Shown here in pieces: positions 36,671 through 45,164 of a DNA stretch of 46,972 bases. The stretch spans positions 1-46,972 of the forward strand of contig NZ_CVSO01000065.1 in assembly GCF_001180105.1 (NCBI RefSeq), given 5' to 3'. This stretch comes from Candidatus Pelagibacter communis (lineage in GTDB: Bacteria; Pseudomonadota; Alphaproteobacteria; Pelagibacterales; Pelagibacteraceae). A program made the translations under genes and the position numbers. Each line of letters begins with the position of its first letter. Position 1 is the stretch's first letter. The notes below the pieces were generated by a model. It was not told the origin of the DNA, searched no databases, and saw only the letters and a list, made by a program, of their open reading frames with translations.

Positions 36671-36698
36671 TTGATTATTTGAAAAAAAAAACTATAAG
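36671..36698 (+). promoter_or_regulatory. Promoter of tRNA-Lys
   Basis: TTGATT (36671-36676) and TATAAG (36693-36698) are separated by 16 bases and lie 11 bases before the tRNA 5' end. This places the transcription start a few bases ahead of the mature tRNA. It resembles a standard sigma-70 promoter. Confidence 0.5.
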
Positions 36699-36709
36699 AT
36701 TTTCATCTT

Positions 36710-36785
<76 letters not shown>

Positions 36786-37610
36786 TTATGTTTTTATTGG
36801 TGGATAATCTAAAATAACTTCATTCATCCAACCGTCAAGATTTTCTATTCTTTTTTGAGAAGACGGATGAGTATTCATAAATACTGGAGGTTCTTTACCT
36901 TTATTTACTTCCTTCATTCGTTCCCAAAATTTTGTTGTTTCTCTAATATCATAGCCAGATAAAGATGAGAAAATAAGACCAAGATAATCAGCTTCAGTTT
37001 CCTGTTTTCTTGTGAAGGGGTTCATAATGCCAATTTGTTTTAATAAACCAACAGTATCCATACCAGTTGCTCTATTTACTTGTGAAAGTTTTCCTCCTGA
37101 AAATATATCAATGAGTTGGGTGCCCGTTTGAAGTAATGCACTACGACTAGCTCTTTCAACAGAATGTTTTGCTACTGCGTGAGCAATTTCATGACCCATA
37201 ACTGCAGCTAATGCATTTGTATTTTTAGTCACTTCTAGCATTCCAGTATAAACAGCAATTTTGCCTCCAGGCATACACCAAGCATTTTTAACTTTTTTAT
37301 TATCTATCAATATGTATTCCCATTGAAAATTTACGGTAGGATCTTTTATATTATTTAGATAAAAATATTCACCGATTGCATATTCCATTTTTTTCCCGAT
37401 TTCCTTAATTTCTTTTAAATTACGTCCATCAGTAATTAATTTTTCCTTCTTTTTTACTTTTTCGTAAATTTGTGCCGCTTGTGCATTTAGTTTTGCTTCT
37501 GGTATAATGTTGAGCTGTTTCCTTTCAGTTATCGGTACTGAGGCACAAGAATTGATTATATAACTACATCCGCAACAGCCTACAATATTAAGAAATTTTC
37601 TTCTATTCAT
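36786..37610 (-). CDS. M48-family metalloprotease with Tat-type lipoprotein leader
   Basis: Zinc metalloprotease of 274 residues, similar to periplasmic LoiP/YggG-type quality-control peptidases. The active site is H140-E141-x-x-H144 (MGHEIAHAVAKH), with the third ligand in the E204xxxD208 block (KQETEADYLG). The leader reads MNRRKFLNIVG, matching the twin-arginine consensus (RRxFL), and ends YIINSC-A with a lipobox-like cysteine at C22. A Tat-exported lipoprotein is therefore likely. The stop lies next to the tRNA-Lys CCA end. It is divergent from the short ORF and DUF502 gene at 37649-38337. Confidence 0.9.
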   Translation of the reverse strand: MNRRKFLNIVGCCGCSYIINSCASVPITERKQLNIIPEAKLNAQAAQIYEKVKKKEKLITDGRNLKEIKEIGKKMEYAIGEYFYLNNIKDPTVNFQWEYILIDNKKVKNAWCMPGGKIAVYTGMLEVTKNTNALAAVMGHEIAHAVAKHSVERASRSALLQTGTQLIDIFSGGKLSQVNRATGMDTVGLLKQIGIMNPFTRKQETEADYLGLIFSSLSGYDIRETTKFWERMKEVNKGKEPPVFMNTHPSSQKRIENLDGWMNEVILDYPPIKT

Positions 37611-37648
37611 TTAAATTAAATTAAGTATTATGTTTTAATAGTTTTTTT

Positions 37649-37726
37649 ATGAATTTAAACAATAAAATATTGGTTTTTTTATTCATAATTGCTTTATGTT
37701 TTGTAATATATTCATCTTATAATTAA
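37649..37726 (+). CDS. Possible 25-residue single-pass membrane peptide
   Basis: A 25-codon ORF, MNLNNKILVFLFIIALCFVI then YSSYN. Almost all of it is one hydrophobic helix after a short polar, positively charged N-terminus. Its TAA overlaps the ATG of the DUF502 gene by one base (TAATG at 37724-37728), the same junction seen at valS/ilvD, ilvD/manC, argS/84-residue gene and gyrA/coaD. That makes translation plausible. No Shine-Dalgarno is seen, and in AT-rich DNA such hydrophobic short ORFs arise by chance, so this is a candidate only. Confidence 0.42.
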   Translation: MNLNNKILVFLFIIALCFVIYSSYN

Positions 37727-38337
37727 TGAAAAAAAAATCATCAATAACTTCAAAATTAAGAAATGCTTTTATAGCTGGAATTGTGGTTTTGGTTCCAATT
37801 GGTTTTACTTTATATCTTACTTTATTTTTAATAAAGATATCTTCAAAATTAATTCCTAATGAAATAAATCCAAATAATTATCTCCCTTTTTCTATACCGG
37901 GACTTGAAATTTTATTATCTGTTATTTTTATTACTATTGTTGGAGGTATTTCTTTATCTTTTTTTGGAAAAAAAATTTTAAATTTAATTAATGATCTTTT
38001 TAAAAGAATTCCAATCTTAAGGACTATTTATTCTGCAATTGGTCAAATGACAGAAAGTTTTACAAGTAAATCAGATAATAAAAAAAGTGTTGTTCTAATT
38101 GAATATCCGAAAAAGGGATCATGGGCAGTTGGTTTTGCTACTAAAGAAAATAAAGGTGAGATAAGCAAAAAGACTAATAAAGATTTAATCAATGTATTTG
38201 TTCCAACAACACCAAATCCCACAAGTGGTTTTTTATTAATGTTCCCAAAAGATGAGGTTATTTATCTTGATATGACTTTTGAGGAAGCTTCAAAATTTAT
38301 TGTATCTGCTGGAACTTCAGATCCAGCTGATAATTAA
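37726..38337 (+). CDS. DUF502 family membrane protein
   Basis: A 203-residue inner-membrane protein of the DUF502 family, function unknown. Two spans are visible (about 13-37 in AFIAGIVVLVPIGFTLYLTL and 58-82). KRIPILRTIYSAIGQMTESF near 96-115, VVLIEYPKKGSWAVGFATKE and FVPTTPNPTSGFLLMFPKDE are hallmark blocks. Its stop interlocks with the recG stop in the palindrome TTAA (38334-38337). It may be co-translated with the 25-codon ORF before it. Confidence 0.9.
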   Translation: MKKKSSITSKLRNAFIAGIVVLVPIGFTLYLTLFLIKISSKLIPNEINPNNYLPFSIPGLEILLSVIFITIVGGISLSFFGKKILNLINDLFKRIPILRTIYSAIGQMTESFTSKSDNKKSVVLIEYPKKGSWAVGFATKENKGEISKKTNKDLINVFVPTTPNPTSGFLLMFPKDEVIYLDMTFEEASKFIVSAGTSDPADN

Positions 38338-40373
38338 ACTATATCATTTAGTATATCTGCTCTGTCATACAGTTTGAGTAAAGATTGAAACTTATCTAAA
38401 TTTATGTTGTCTTTTTCAATTTTTTTAATCTCTTTTTCAGCTAACAAAAAAAGATCTTCATTTAAAACAGGATCTGCAAGTCGAAAACTTTGAACACCAC
38501 TTTGCTTAAAACCTAGTAAATCACCATAACCTCTTAATTTCATATCTTCCTCTGATATCTTAAATCCATCATTGTTTTCTTTTAAAATATTTATTCGTTT
38601 CCGAGCATTTTTACTTAGATTATTTTTAAACATTAGAATACAAAATGATTCCTTATTACCTCTTCCAACTCTTCCCCTAAGTTGATGAAGTTGAGATAAT
38701 CCAAATTTGTTTGAATTTTCTATTATGATCAAATTTGCATTTGGAAAATCAATACCAACTTCAATAACTGTTGTTGAGATTAGAATATCAATTTTTTTAT
38801 TTAAAAACTTATTTAATATTTTATCTTTATCAGATTTATCAAGTGAACCATGTAAAAGACCAGTTCTGTCTTTAAAAATCTTTTGAAGACCCTTATATCT
38901 TTGTACAGCTGACTGATGATCGACTTTTTTAGACTCATCTATTAACGGGCAAACCCAAAAAATTTGATTACCTTTTTTTATTTGATTTTTTGTAAAATCA
39001 ATAACCTCATTTAATTTTGTATCAACTTTACTGTAAGTTTTAACCGGTTTTCTATTTTTAGGTTTTTGTTTTATAATAGTCACATCCATATCTCCAAAAA
39101 TAGTCATAATCATTGTTCTTGGTATAGGAGTTGCTGACATTACTAATACATCGCAATTTTTACCACCTTTGTCGGATAATTTCTTTCTTTGTTTAACACC
39201 AAATTTATGTTGTTCATCAATAACTATGAGCCCGAGTTTTTTATAATTTATTTTTTCTTGAAAAATTGAATGGGTCCCAAATAAGATTTTAATTTCATTA
39301 TTTTGTAAATCTTTGATTATATTTTTTCTTACAGAATAATCAGTCTTAGAACTTAAAAAATCTATTTTAATTTTGTCTTTTAACAAGGATTGGGCCAACT
39401 TATAATGTTGATATGCTAAAATTTCAGTAGGTGCCATAAATGCAACTTGATAGCCGCTATTAACGACATTTAGACAAGAAATTAATGCCACAATAGTTTT
39501 ACCACTTCCAACGTCACCTTGTAAAAGTCTAAACATTTTTTCTTCAGATTTTAAATCATTGCTTATTTCATTTAATGCATTTATTTGATCTGTTGTGAGT
39601 TCATAATCTAATTTTTTTTTAATACTATCTAAAAAATTATCATCAAATTTTTTTCTTTCCTTTTTAAACTTTTTAATAGTTTTTCTTATTTTCGAATTAA
39701 TTAAAAAAGTAGAGAGAATCTCATCAAAAATTAATCTTTCTAAAAAATTTCCTTTTTTATTTATATTATTTGGATTATGAAGTTCTAAAACAGATTTTTT
39801 CCATGAAATATTATCAAATTTTTTAAGAACTTCTTTGTCCAACCATTCGTCTAAATTTGGTAGGTTTCTTAGTACTTCTTGGATAATTTTGTTATAAAGT
39901 TTATTATTCAGACCCTCAGTCAAACTATAGCTTTTATCAATCTTTTTAACAGAATTAGGATCTTCAGATAAGTGAGTAGGGTTTGTTATTTGATATTTTT
40001 TATTATAATAACCAATCTTACCACTGATAGTTACTTTTGCGTTTAGTGGAAGTATCTTTCTAATATATCCCTCATAACTATTAAAAAAAATACAATCTAG
40101 TTTTCCAGTTTCATCTTCACATATTACTTTATTAGGTAAGTTTCTGATACGAGGAAAGTTGTATTTTTTTACAATAACTGTTACAGTTTGTATTTTTCCT
40201 ACTTGTAATTCATTAATTGGATAAACATTTGATCTGTCCACAAAATCTCTAGGCAAATTCCACAAAAGATCAAATATTGTGTTAATATTTTTTTTTCGAA
40301 ATAATTTTCCTATTTTAGTTCCTATACCTTTTATGGTACTTATATCGGATAGCAAATATTCATATGAAGACAT
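38334..40373 (-). CDS. recG: ATP-dependent DNA helicase RecG
   Basis: Branch-migration helicase that reverses stalled forks and processes recombination intermediates, 679 residues. An N-terminal wedge/OB domain (IKGIGTKIGKLFRKKNI near 14-30; LLWNLPRDFVDRS) precedes the helicase core. The core has LLQGDVGSGKTIVAL (Walker A), VIDEQHKFGVKQR (DExH box), VMSATPIPRTM, ISTTVIEVGIDFPNA and QLHQLRGRVGRG. It is divergent from sdhE across only 17 bases, a pairing common in Alphaproteobacteria. Confidence 0.96.
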   Translation of the reverse strand: MSSYEYLLSDISTIKGIGTKIGKLFRKKNINTIFDLLWNLPRDFVDRSNVYPINELQVGKIQTVTVIVKKYNFPRIRNLPNKVICEDETGKLDCIFFNSYEGYIRKILPLNAKVTISGKIGYYNKKYQITNPTHLSEDPNSVKKIDKSYSLTEGLNNKLYNKIIQEVLRNLPNLDEWLDKEVLKKFDNISWKKSVLELHNPNNINKKGNFLERLIFDEILSTFLINSKIRKTIKKFKKERKKFDDNFLDSIKKKLDYELTTDQINALNEISNDLKSEEKMFRLLQGDVGSGKTIVALISCLNVVNSGYQVAFMAPTEILAYQHYKLAQSLLKDKIKIDFLSSKTDYSVRKNIIKDLQNNEIKILFGTHSIFQEKINYKKLGLIVIDEQHKFGVKQRKKLSDKGGKNCDVLVMSATPIPRTMIMTIFGDMDVTIIKQKPKNRKPVKTYSKVDTKLNEVIDFTKNQIKKGNQIFWVCPLIDESKKVDHQSAVQRYKGLQKIFKDRTGLLHGSLDKSDKDKILNKFLNKKIDILISTTVIEVGIDFPNANLIIIENSNKFGLSQLHQLRGRVGRGNKESFCILMFKNNLSKNARKRINILKENNDGFKISEEDMKLRGYGDLLGFKQSGVQSFRLADPVLNEDLFLLAEKEIKKIEKDNINLDKFQSLLKLYDRADILNDIV

Positions 40374-40390
40374 AGTTTAGTTATAATATC

Positions 40391-40651
40391 ATGACTCTTA
40401 ATAAAGAAGATCTTAAAAATAAAATTATATACAGGGCTTCCTATAGAGGTACAAAAGAAATGGATATACTGATGACAGCTTTTGTAAAATCGATAATTAA
40501 CGATTTGGATGAGAATTTTCTAAAGACTCTAGACAAATTTGTAGATATGGATGATGAAACACTGATTTCTATTAAAAAGAAAGAAACATTAATCGACTAT
40601 AAAGATGAAAAAATTTTACACATTATTGATAAGTTTCAAAAATTTAAATAA
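40391..40651 (+). CDS. sdhE: FAD assembly factor SdhE (DUF339)
   Basis: Small protein of 86 residues needed for covalent flavin attachment to succinate dehydrogenase. The signature RGTKEMD (19-25), within YRASYRGTKEMDILM, is the defining motif of the SdhE/DUF339 family. An all-helical C-terminus with a conserved acidic stretch (DMDDETL) follows. The TAA stop directly abuts the CCA end of tRNA-Ser on the opposite strand. A TATAAT at 40382-40387 is too close to the ATG to be a confident promoter. Confidence 0.88.
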   Translation: MTLNKEDLKNKIIYRASYRGTKEMDILMTAFVKSIINDLDENFLKTLDKFVDMDDETLISIKKKETLIDYKDEKILHIIDKFQKFK

Positions 40652-40741
40652 TGGCGGAGAGACTGGGATTCGAACCCAGGAAAGAGTTGCCCCTTTGCCG
40701 GTTTTCAAGACCGGTGCTTTCAACCGCTCAGCCATCTCTCC
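40652..40741 (-). tRNA. tRNA-Ser, anticodon TGA
   Basis: A 90-nt class II tRNA. Acceptor stem GGAGAGA/TCTCTCC, D-arm with GCTGAGCGGTTGAAAGC, anticodon stem CCGGT/ACCGG with loop CTTGAAA (anticodon at 40707-40705), a long variable arm (AAAGGGGCAACTCTTT) and T-arm CTGGG/CCCAG with TTCGAAT. Discriminator G and CCA are encoded. A TATACT (40764-40759) about 18 bases upstream on the minus strand is a possible -10 with no clear -35. Confidence 0.97.
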
Positions 40742-40828
40742 GTGAGCTAGGTTTTATAAGTATAATATTAAAATTCAAGAATTAAATAGAGTTATTTTAT
40801 CAATAATGGAATATAAATTTCCTTTTTT

Positions 40829-41707
40829 ATGAACTTAAAAGAATTTAATAAAGGAATTTTATTTAGTAGCTTAGGATCGTTTTGGTGGGGTGCCATTGGA
40901 GTAATCTATTTTAGTTATTTTTCTTTTATTGGTCATATAGAGCTAGTAATCCATAGATGTATTTGGACTGCAATCATGCTTATTTTAACTACTCAATTTT
41001 TTTCAAAATGGAATATTTTTTTCAAAATTTTAAAAAATAAAAAAAATCTTTTAGTACTTTTTTTCTCTGGATTATTAATATTTATTAATTGGGCGGTTTG
41101 GATTTATGCTGTATCAAACAACCAAATCATAGATGCATCTTTTGGGTATTTTATAATGCCAATAGTAAGCGTTCTATGTGGAAATATCTTTTTTAGGGAA
41201 AAAATAACTATAAAAAGTAAGATTTCAATTTTTTTAGTTTGTATTGCTATTTTTATTTTATTAAGAAATTTTAATAATGTTCCTTGGGTTGGTCTTGTAG
41301 TAGCTTTCTCGTGGGCATTTTATAATGTTTTAAGAAAATTAATTAATGTTGATACAGATATTGGTTTATTAATAGAAAGTTTATACATACTTCCCATGTC
41401 CTTAATAGTTTTTTATTTTATTTTTAAAAATGGCCAAAATGATTTTTCATTAGAAAATTTAGATTTAATGTTTATGCTTTTATTAGCGGGACCAATGACA
41501 GTGATTCCTTTGTTTCTTTATGTTAGAGGAGTTGAACTTTCTGGTTTAGGGCCTAGTGGAATGATATTCTATATTACACCGACACTTCAGTTCCTTTTGG
41601 GTTATTTTTACTATAATGAGCTTTTTTCTTATGAAAAATTCTTTAGTTTCACTATTATATGGATTGCTGTAATAATTTATCTAAAAGATTTATATGAAAA
41701 ATACTAA
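40829..41707 (+). CDS. rarD: RarD-type EamA-family transporter
   Basis: Inner-membrane permease of the drug/metabolite transporter superfamily, 292 residues with about ten spans. The N-terminal LGSFWWGAIGVIYFSYF, HRCIWTAIMLIL near 41-52, NWAVWIYAVSNNQIIDASFGYFI near 86-108 and SGLGPSGMIFYITPTLQFLL near 236-255 are RarD-like. Substrate is unknown; the family exports small metabolites or amino-acid-related compounds. It overlaps mltB by 14 bases and may start the transcript running to metG. Confidence 0.87.
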   Translation: MNLKEFNKGILFSSLGSFWWGAIGVIYFSYFSFIGHIELVIHRCIWTAIMLILTTQFFSKWNIFFKILKNKKNLLVLFFSGLLIFINWAVWIYAVSNNQIIDASFGYFIMPIVSVLCGNIFFREKITIKSKISIFLVCIAIFILLRNFNNVPWVGLVVAFSWAFYNVLRKLINVDTDIGLLIESLYILPMSLIVFYFIFKNGQNDFSLENLDLMFMLLLAGPMTVIPLFLYVRGVELSGLGPSGMIFYITPTLQFLLGYFYYNELFSYEKFFSFTIIWIAVIIYLKDLYEKY

Positions 41708-42692
41708 GCTTATTCTTTTAATACTGATCTCTCTTGTAAATTTTAAAATTGTTACTGCAGATGATTCTTTTAATCAGTGGTTGGATAATTTCAAGGTAAG
41801 AGCTGTAAAATCTGGTGTAAGCAAAGAAACTGTTGATCTTGTAATGGATAAGGCAATTTTTTTACCTAAGGTCATTGAATACGACAGATACCAACCTGAA
41901 TTCTATGAAGATACTAAAACTTATGTTGGGAAGAGATCAAATAAAAAAAAGGTAGTTAAGGGTAAAAGAATATATAAAAAAAATTCTAAACTTATAGAAA
42001 AAGTTGATCAGGAATTTTTAGTAGAAAAAGAACTCTTACTAGCTCTAATGGGTATTGAGACAAACTTTGGTACTTATCTTGGTAAAATGGATATCATATC
42101 ATCTCTTGCAACTTTAAGCTATGATAAGAGAAGGAGTGAATTTTTTTCTAAAGAATTAATTACAGCATTAAGATTAATTGATAATAAAAAGATCGATAAA
42201 GATATATTATACGGATCTTGGGCTGGTGCTTTTGGAAACTTTCAATTTATGCCATCAACGATTTCCAATTATGCAATTGATTATAATCAAAATAGTGTAA
42301 TTGAACTTAAAAATGTAGAAGACTCATTTGCCTCTGCAGCCAATTATATGAAAAAAATAGGTTGGAAAAAGAACAACCATTGTTTTTATCGAGTTGAATT
42401 AAAGGATAATATTCCATCTAAATTTTTAAATTCCTCAGCAAGAAATATAAAACATAAAAAAAATTTCAGATTTTACAAAAAATTTATTAAGAATGATCTA
42501 TCTGATATTGTAAGTGATAAAGAAAAAGTTGCTATAATTACTCCAGATGTAGATATTATTCCTGGAAGCCAAACTCTTAATCCTGCCTATATTGTTTTCT
42601 CTAATTATGAAAAAATTTTAAAGTGGAACAGATCATTAAGATTTGCATTAGCTGTTTGCACTTTAAAAGATAGATTTAAAGATGAACTATAA
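41694..42692 (+). CDS. mltB: Lytic murein transglycosylase (MltB type)
   Basis: Periplasmic glycan-cleaving enzyme, 332 residues. A signal peptide (about 1-22, ending KIVTA before DDSF) precedes an N-terminal helical region. The catalytic Glu is E122 in LLALMGIETNFGTYLG. The supporting motif SWAGAFGNFQFMPSTISNYA near 177-196 is diagnostic of MltB/SltB. No lipobox Cys is seen, so it may be soluble. It overlaps the RlpA-like gene by 11 bases, in a cell-wall trio with the D,D-carboxypeptidase. Confidence 0.93.
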   Translation: MKNTKLILLILISLVNFKIVTADDSFNQWLDNFKVRAVKSGVSKETVDLVMDKAIFLPKVIEYDRYQPEFYEDTKTYVGKRSNKKKVVKGKRIYKKNSKLIEKVDQEFLVEKELLLALMGIETNFGTYLGKMDIISSLATLSYDKRRSEFFSKELITALRLIDNKKIDKDILYGSWAGAFGNFQFMPSTISNYAIDYNQNSVIELKNVEDSFASAANYMKKIGWKKNNHCFYRVELKDNIPSKFLNSSARNIKHKKNFRFYKKFIKNDLSDIVSDKEKVAIITPDVDIIPGSQTLNPAYIVFSNYEKILKWNRSLRFALAVCTLKDRFKDEL

Positions 42693-43413
42693 AAAAATTA
42701 TTTTAACTTTATTTTTTTTGACAGGATGCACAGTTAATAACTCCCAATACAGCGAAAATATTTTTTCAAATAGAGGATTTACTCTTTTATCTGACGTATC
42801 TTTAATAGAAAAAAAAATTTTAAAGAAAAATCTTGATGTAAGAAGTCTAGAAATTGTTCATAATACATTACCAAAAGGTTCAAAAGTTAGAATAATTAAC
42901 CTCATAAATAACAAAAGCATAAATGCAATAGTAAAAACTAGAAATAAAAATCTATTTTTCTATAACTCTATTTTATCAAAAAGAATTTATGATGAACTTG
43001 ATATTTCACCTAAAGAACCATATGTAGAAATTAGCAGAATAAGGGAAAATAAAACATTTGTTGCCAAAAGAGCGAAAACTTTTGATGAGGAAAAAAAAGT
43101 TGCCAATAAAGCACCTGTTAAGTCAGTAAGTATTAATGAAATTGGCATACCAAAAACAAAAAAAATAGATGATAGAAAATCTTTTAATTATTCAATAAAG
43201 ATAACAGAATTCTATTTCCTAAAAAATGCCAATGAACTAAAAAAAAGAATCGAAAAAGAAAGCTCACTTCAAAATATCAATATAATTTCAATAAATGACA
43301 CTAAGCATCGTGTATTATTGGGTCCATATACTAATATTAATGCTCTACAATCTGCATATAATAGTATAAATAAACTAAATTTTGAAAATATTGAATTAAT
43401 AAGAAATGATTAA
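42682..43413 (+). CDS. rlpA: RlpA-like lipoprotein with C-terminal SPOR domain
   Basis: A 243-residue predicted outer-membrane lipoprotein. The leader ends LTGC with lipobox Cys at residue 16. The middle region resembles the double-psi barrel of RlpA, a septal lytic transglycosylase that cuts glycan lacking stem peptides (IVHNTLPKGSKVRIINL parallels the HKTLP...VRVTNL block). The DRGP Asp motif is replaced by TRNKNL and the N-terminal GWYG part is absent, so catalysis is doubtful. The last 75 residues look like a SPOR domain (RVLLGPYTNINALQSAYNSI) that would bind denuded peptidoglycan at division sites. Confidence 0.78.
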   Translation: MNYKKIILTLFFLTGCTVNNSQYSENIFSNRGFTLLSDVSLIEKKILKKNLDVRSLEIVHNTLPKGSKVRIINLINNKSINAIVKTRNKNLFFYNSILSKRIYDELDISPKEPYVEISRIRENKTFVAKRAKTFDEEKKVANKAPVKSVSINEIGIPKTKKIDDRKSFNYSIKITEFYFLKNANELKKRIEKESSLQNINIISINDTKHRVLLGPYTNINALQSAYNSINKLNFENIELIRND

Positions 43414-44560
43414 AAAAATTATTACAATTTTTTATTTACTTTTTGCTGTTTTGATTACACCCTCAAAAGCCACCTTCGATATAAATGCTAGAACTGCTAT
43501 TTTGCAAGATTTCCTATCTGGAGAAATACTTTACAAAAAAGAAATAGATAGCGTTATTTACCCGGCTTCGATGACTAAGATCATGACATCAATAGTTGTA
43601 TTCGATTTATTAAAAAGTGGTGATCTTTCTCTTGATGACAAAGTAATTGTATCTGAAAACGCTTGGAGATTATCTCAATCAGGATATTCGTCGATGTTTA
43701 TTATGGTTGGAGATGAGGTAACTGTAGAAGATTTATTAAAGGGAATAATTATTGCATCAGGTAACGATGCATGTGTTGCAATTGCAGAGGGTGTAGCTGG
43801 TAGTGAAGAAGAATTTGCTATACTGATGAATGCAAAAGCATCAGAAATTGGAATGATCAACACAAATTTTTCAAATTCTTCAGGTATTAATGATCCTGAC
43901 AATTATTCAACAGTTGAGGACATTTTGTTAATGTCAAATTATCTTATAAAAAATTATCCAGTTTATTATGAATATTTCAAAGAAAAAGAATTTACATGGG
44001 ATAGAACTGGTGGAGATCCAATTACACAAGGTAATAGAAATCCGTTACTTTATAAAAATTTAGGAGCGGACGGTATAAAAACTGGTTATCTAGCTGTTGA
44101 AAAATATTCTTTAGCAAGCTCGATACAAAGAGGAGAAAGAAGACTCATTGCAGTTGGTAGTGGTTTTGAAACTAAAAATGAGCGATCAAGACAATCTACG
44201 AGATTGTTAACTTGGGGTCTAACAAATTTTGATACAATTAAAATTGCTAAAAAAGATGAAAAATTAGTAGATTTAGAAGTTTGGCTTGGAAAAAACGATA
44301 TTGTAGGTGGTTATGTTAAAGAGGATATTTATAAAACTTTTCCCAAAGCAAGGAAAAAGTTTTTGTCAGCAATCGTAGAATATAATGGACCAATTAAAGC
44401 ACCAATCAAAAAAGATCAAGAAATTGGTTTATTAAAAATTTCTTACAAAGGTGATTTAATTGATGAATATCCAGTATATGCAGTCGAAAAAGTAAAAAGA
44501 GTTAATGTTTTCTCCAGAATAATTTACTCTATAAATTATTTGATATGGGGCGATGTATAA
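43406..44560 (+). CDS. dacC: D-alanyl-D-alanine carboxypeptidase (PBP5/6 type)
   Basis: Low-molecular-weight penicillin-binding protein that trims the terminal D-Ala of peptidoglycan stems, 384 residues. It has a signal peptide (about 1-22, ending PSKA before TFDIN), then the serine-hydrolase triad: SxxK at S55-K58 (PASMTK), SxN at S118-N120 (IASGNDA) and KTG at 225-227. The C-terminal beta domain (about 265-360) ends in an amphipathic helix-like segment (FSRIIYSINYLIWGD) suited to membrane anchoring. The exact paralog name (DacA/C/D) is uncertain. It overlaps neighbours by eight bases on each side. Confidence 0.9.
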   Translation: MIKKIITIFYLLFAVLITPSKATFDINARTAILQDFLSGEILYKKEIDSVIYPASMTKIMTSIVVFDLLKSGDLSLDDKVIVSENAWRLSQSGYSSMFIMVGDEVTVEDLLKGIIIASGNDACVAIAEGVAGSEEEFAILMNAKASEIGMINTNFSNSSGINDPDNYSTVEDILLMSNYLIKNYPVYYEYFKEKEFTWDRTGGDPITQGNRNPLLYKNLGADGIKTGYLAVEKYSLASSIQRGERRLIAVGSGFETKNERSRQSTRLLTWGLTNFDTIKIAKKDEKLVDLEVWLGKNDIVGGYVKEDIYKTFPKARKKFLSAIVEYNGPIKAPIKKDQEIGLLKISYKGDLIDEYPVYAVEKVKRVNVFSRIIYSINYLIWGDV

Positions 44561-45164
44561 CAAAGTTATTGTTTTTGAAGGTATCGATGGATCGGGAAAA
44601 AGTTATCATTTAAATGCAGCATCTAAATATTTAAAAAAGAAAAAGGTAAAACATATAAGACTAAGAGAACCAGGTGGGTCCAAAAATTCTGAGCATTTAA
44701 GAAAAATGTTGTTATCAAATAAGTCGGACTTTGAAAAAAAAACTGATTTACTTATATATTTATCTGCTAGATCTGAAAATTTCTATAAAATAATAAAACC
44801 TAATTTAAAAAAGAAGACAATTCTTATTGATAGATTTATAGACTCAACATTTGCTTATCAACATTATGGTTTTGGCATAGACAAAAAAATTATTAAGTTA
44901 TTGAATAAATTTATATTAGGAAATTTTAAAGCGGATTTTACCTTTTTACATTTAGTTCAAAAAAAAAAAATTGGTAATAAAATTAAAAACAAGAAAAATA
45001 GGTATGACAAATTTAACAAAAACTTTTATAACAAAGTTCAAAATGGCTTTTTAAAACTATCAAATAAAAAAAAAAATTATCTTAAAATTTTTTCCAATGA
45101 CTCAAAAGAAACAAATAAAAAAATTATTCAAAATAAATTAGACTCTTTAATCAAAATAAGATGA
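44553..45164 (+). CDS. tmk: Thymidylate kinase
   Basis: Phosphorylates dTMP to dTDP for DNA synthesis, 203 residues. The P-loop GIDGSGKS (10-17) follows VIVFE. LREPGGSKNSEHLRKML near 38-54 carries the ExxGG dTMP-binding motif, and LIDRFIDSTFAYQHYG near 91-106 the DR(F/Y) motif. The C-terminal lid region is Lys-rich. It overlaps dacC by eight bases and holB by four; tmk-holB-metG is a common proteobacterial order. Confidence 0.94.
   Translation: MYNKVIVFEGIDGSGKSYHLNAASKYLKKKKVKHIRLREPGGSKNSEHLRKMLLSNKSDFEKKTDLLIYLSARSENFYKIIKPNLKKKTILIDRFIDSTFAYQHYGFGIDKKIIKLLNKFILGNFKADFTFLHLVQKKKIGNKIKNKKNRYDKFNKNFYNKVQNGFLKLSNKKKNYLKIFSNDSKETNKKIIQNKLDSLIKIR

Noticed and set aside
40382..40387. TATAAT as the sdhE promoter
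   Set aside because: It lies three bases before the ATG, so transcription would start inside the gene. AT-rich background makes chance TATAAT common.
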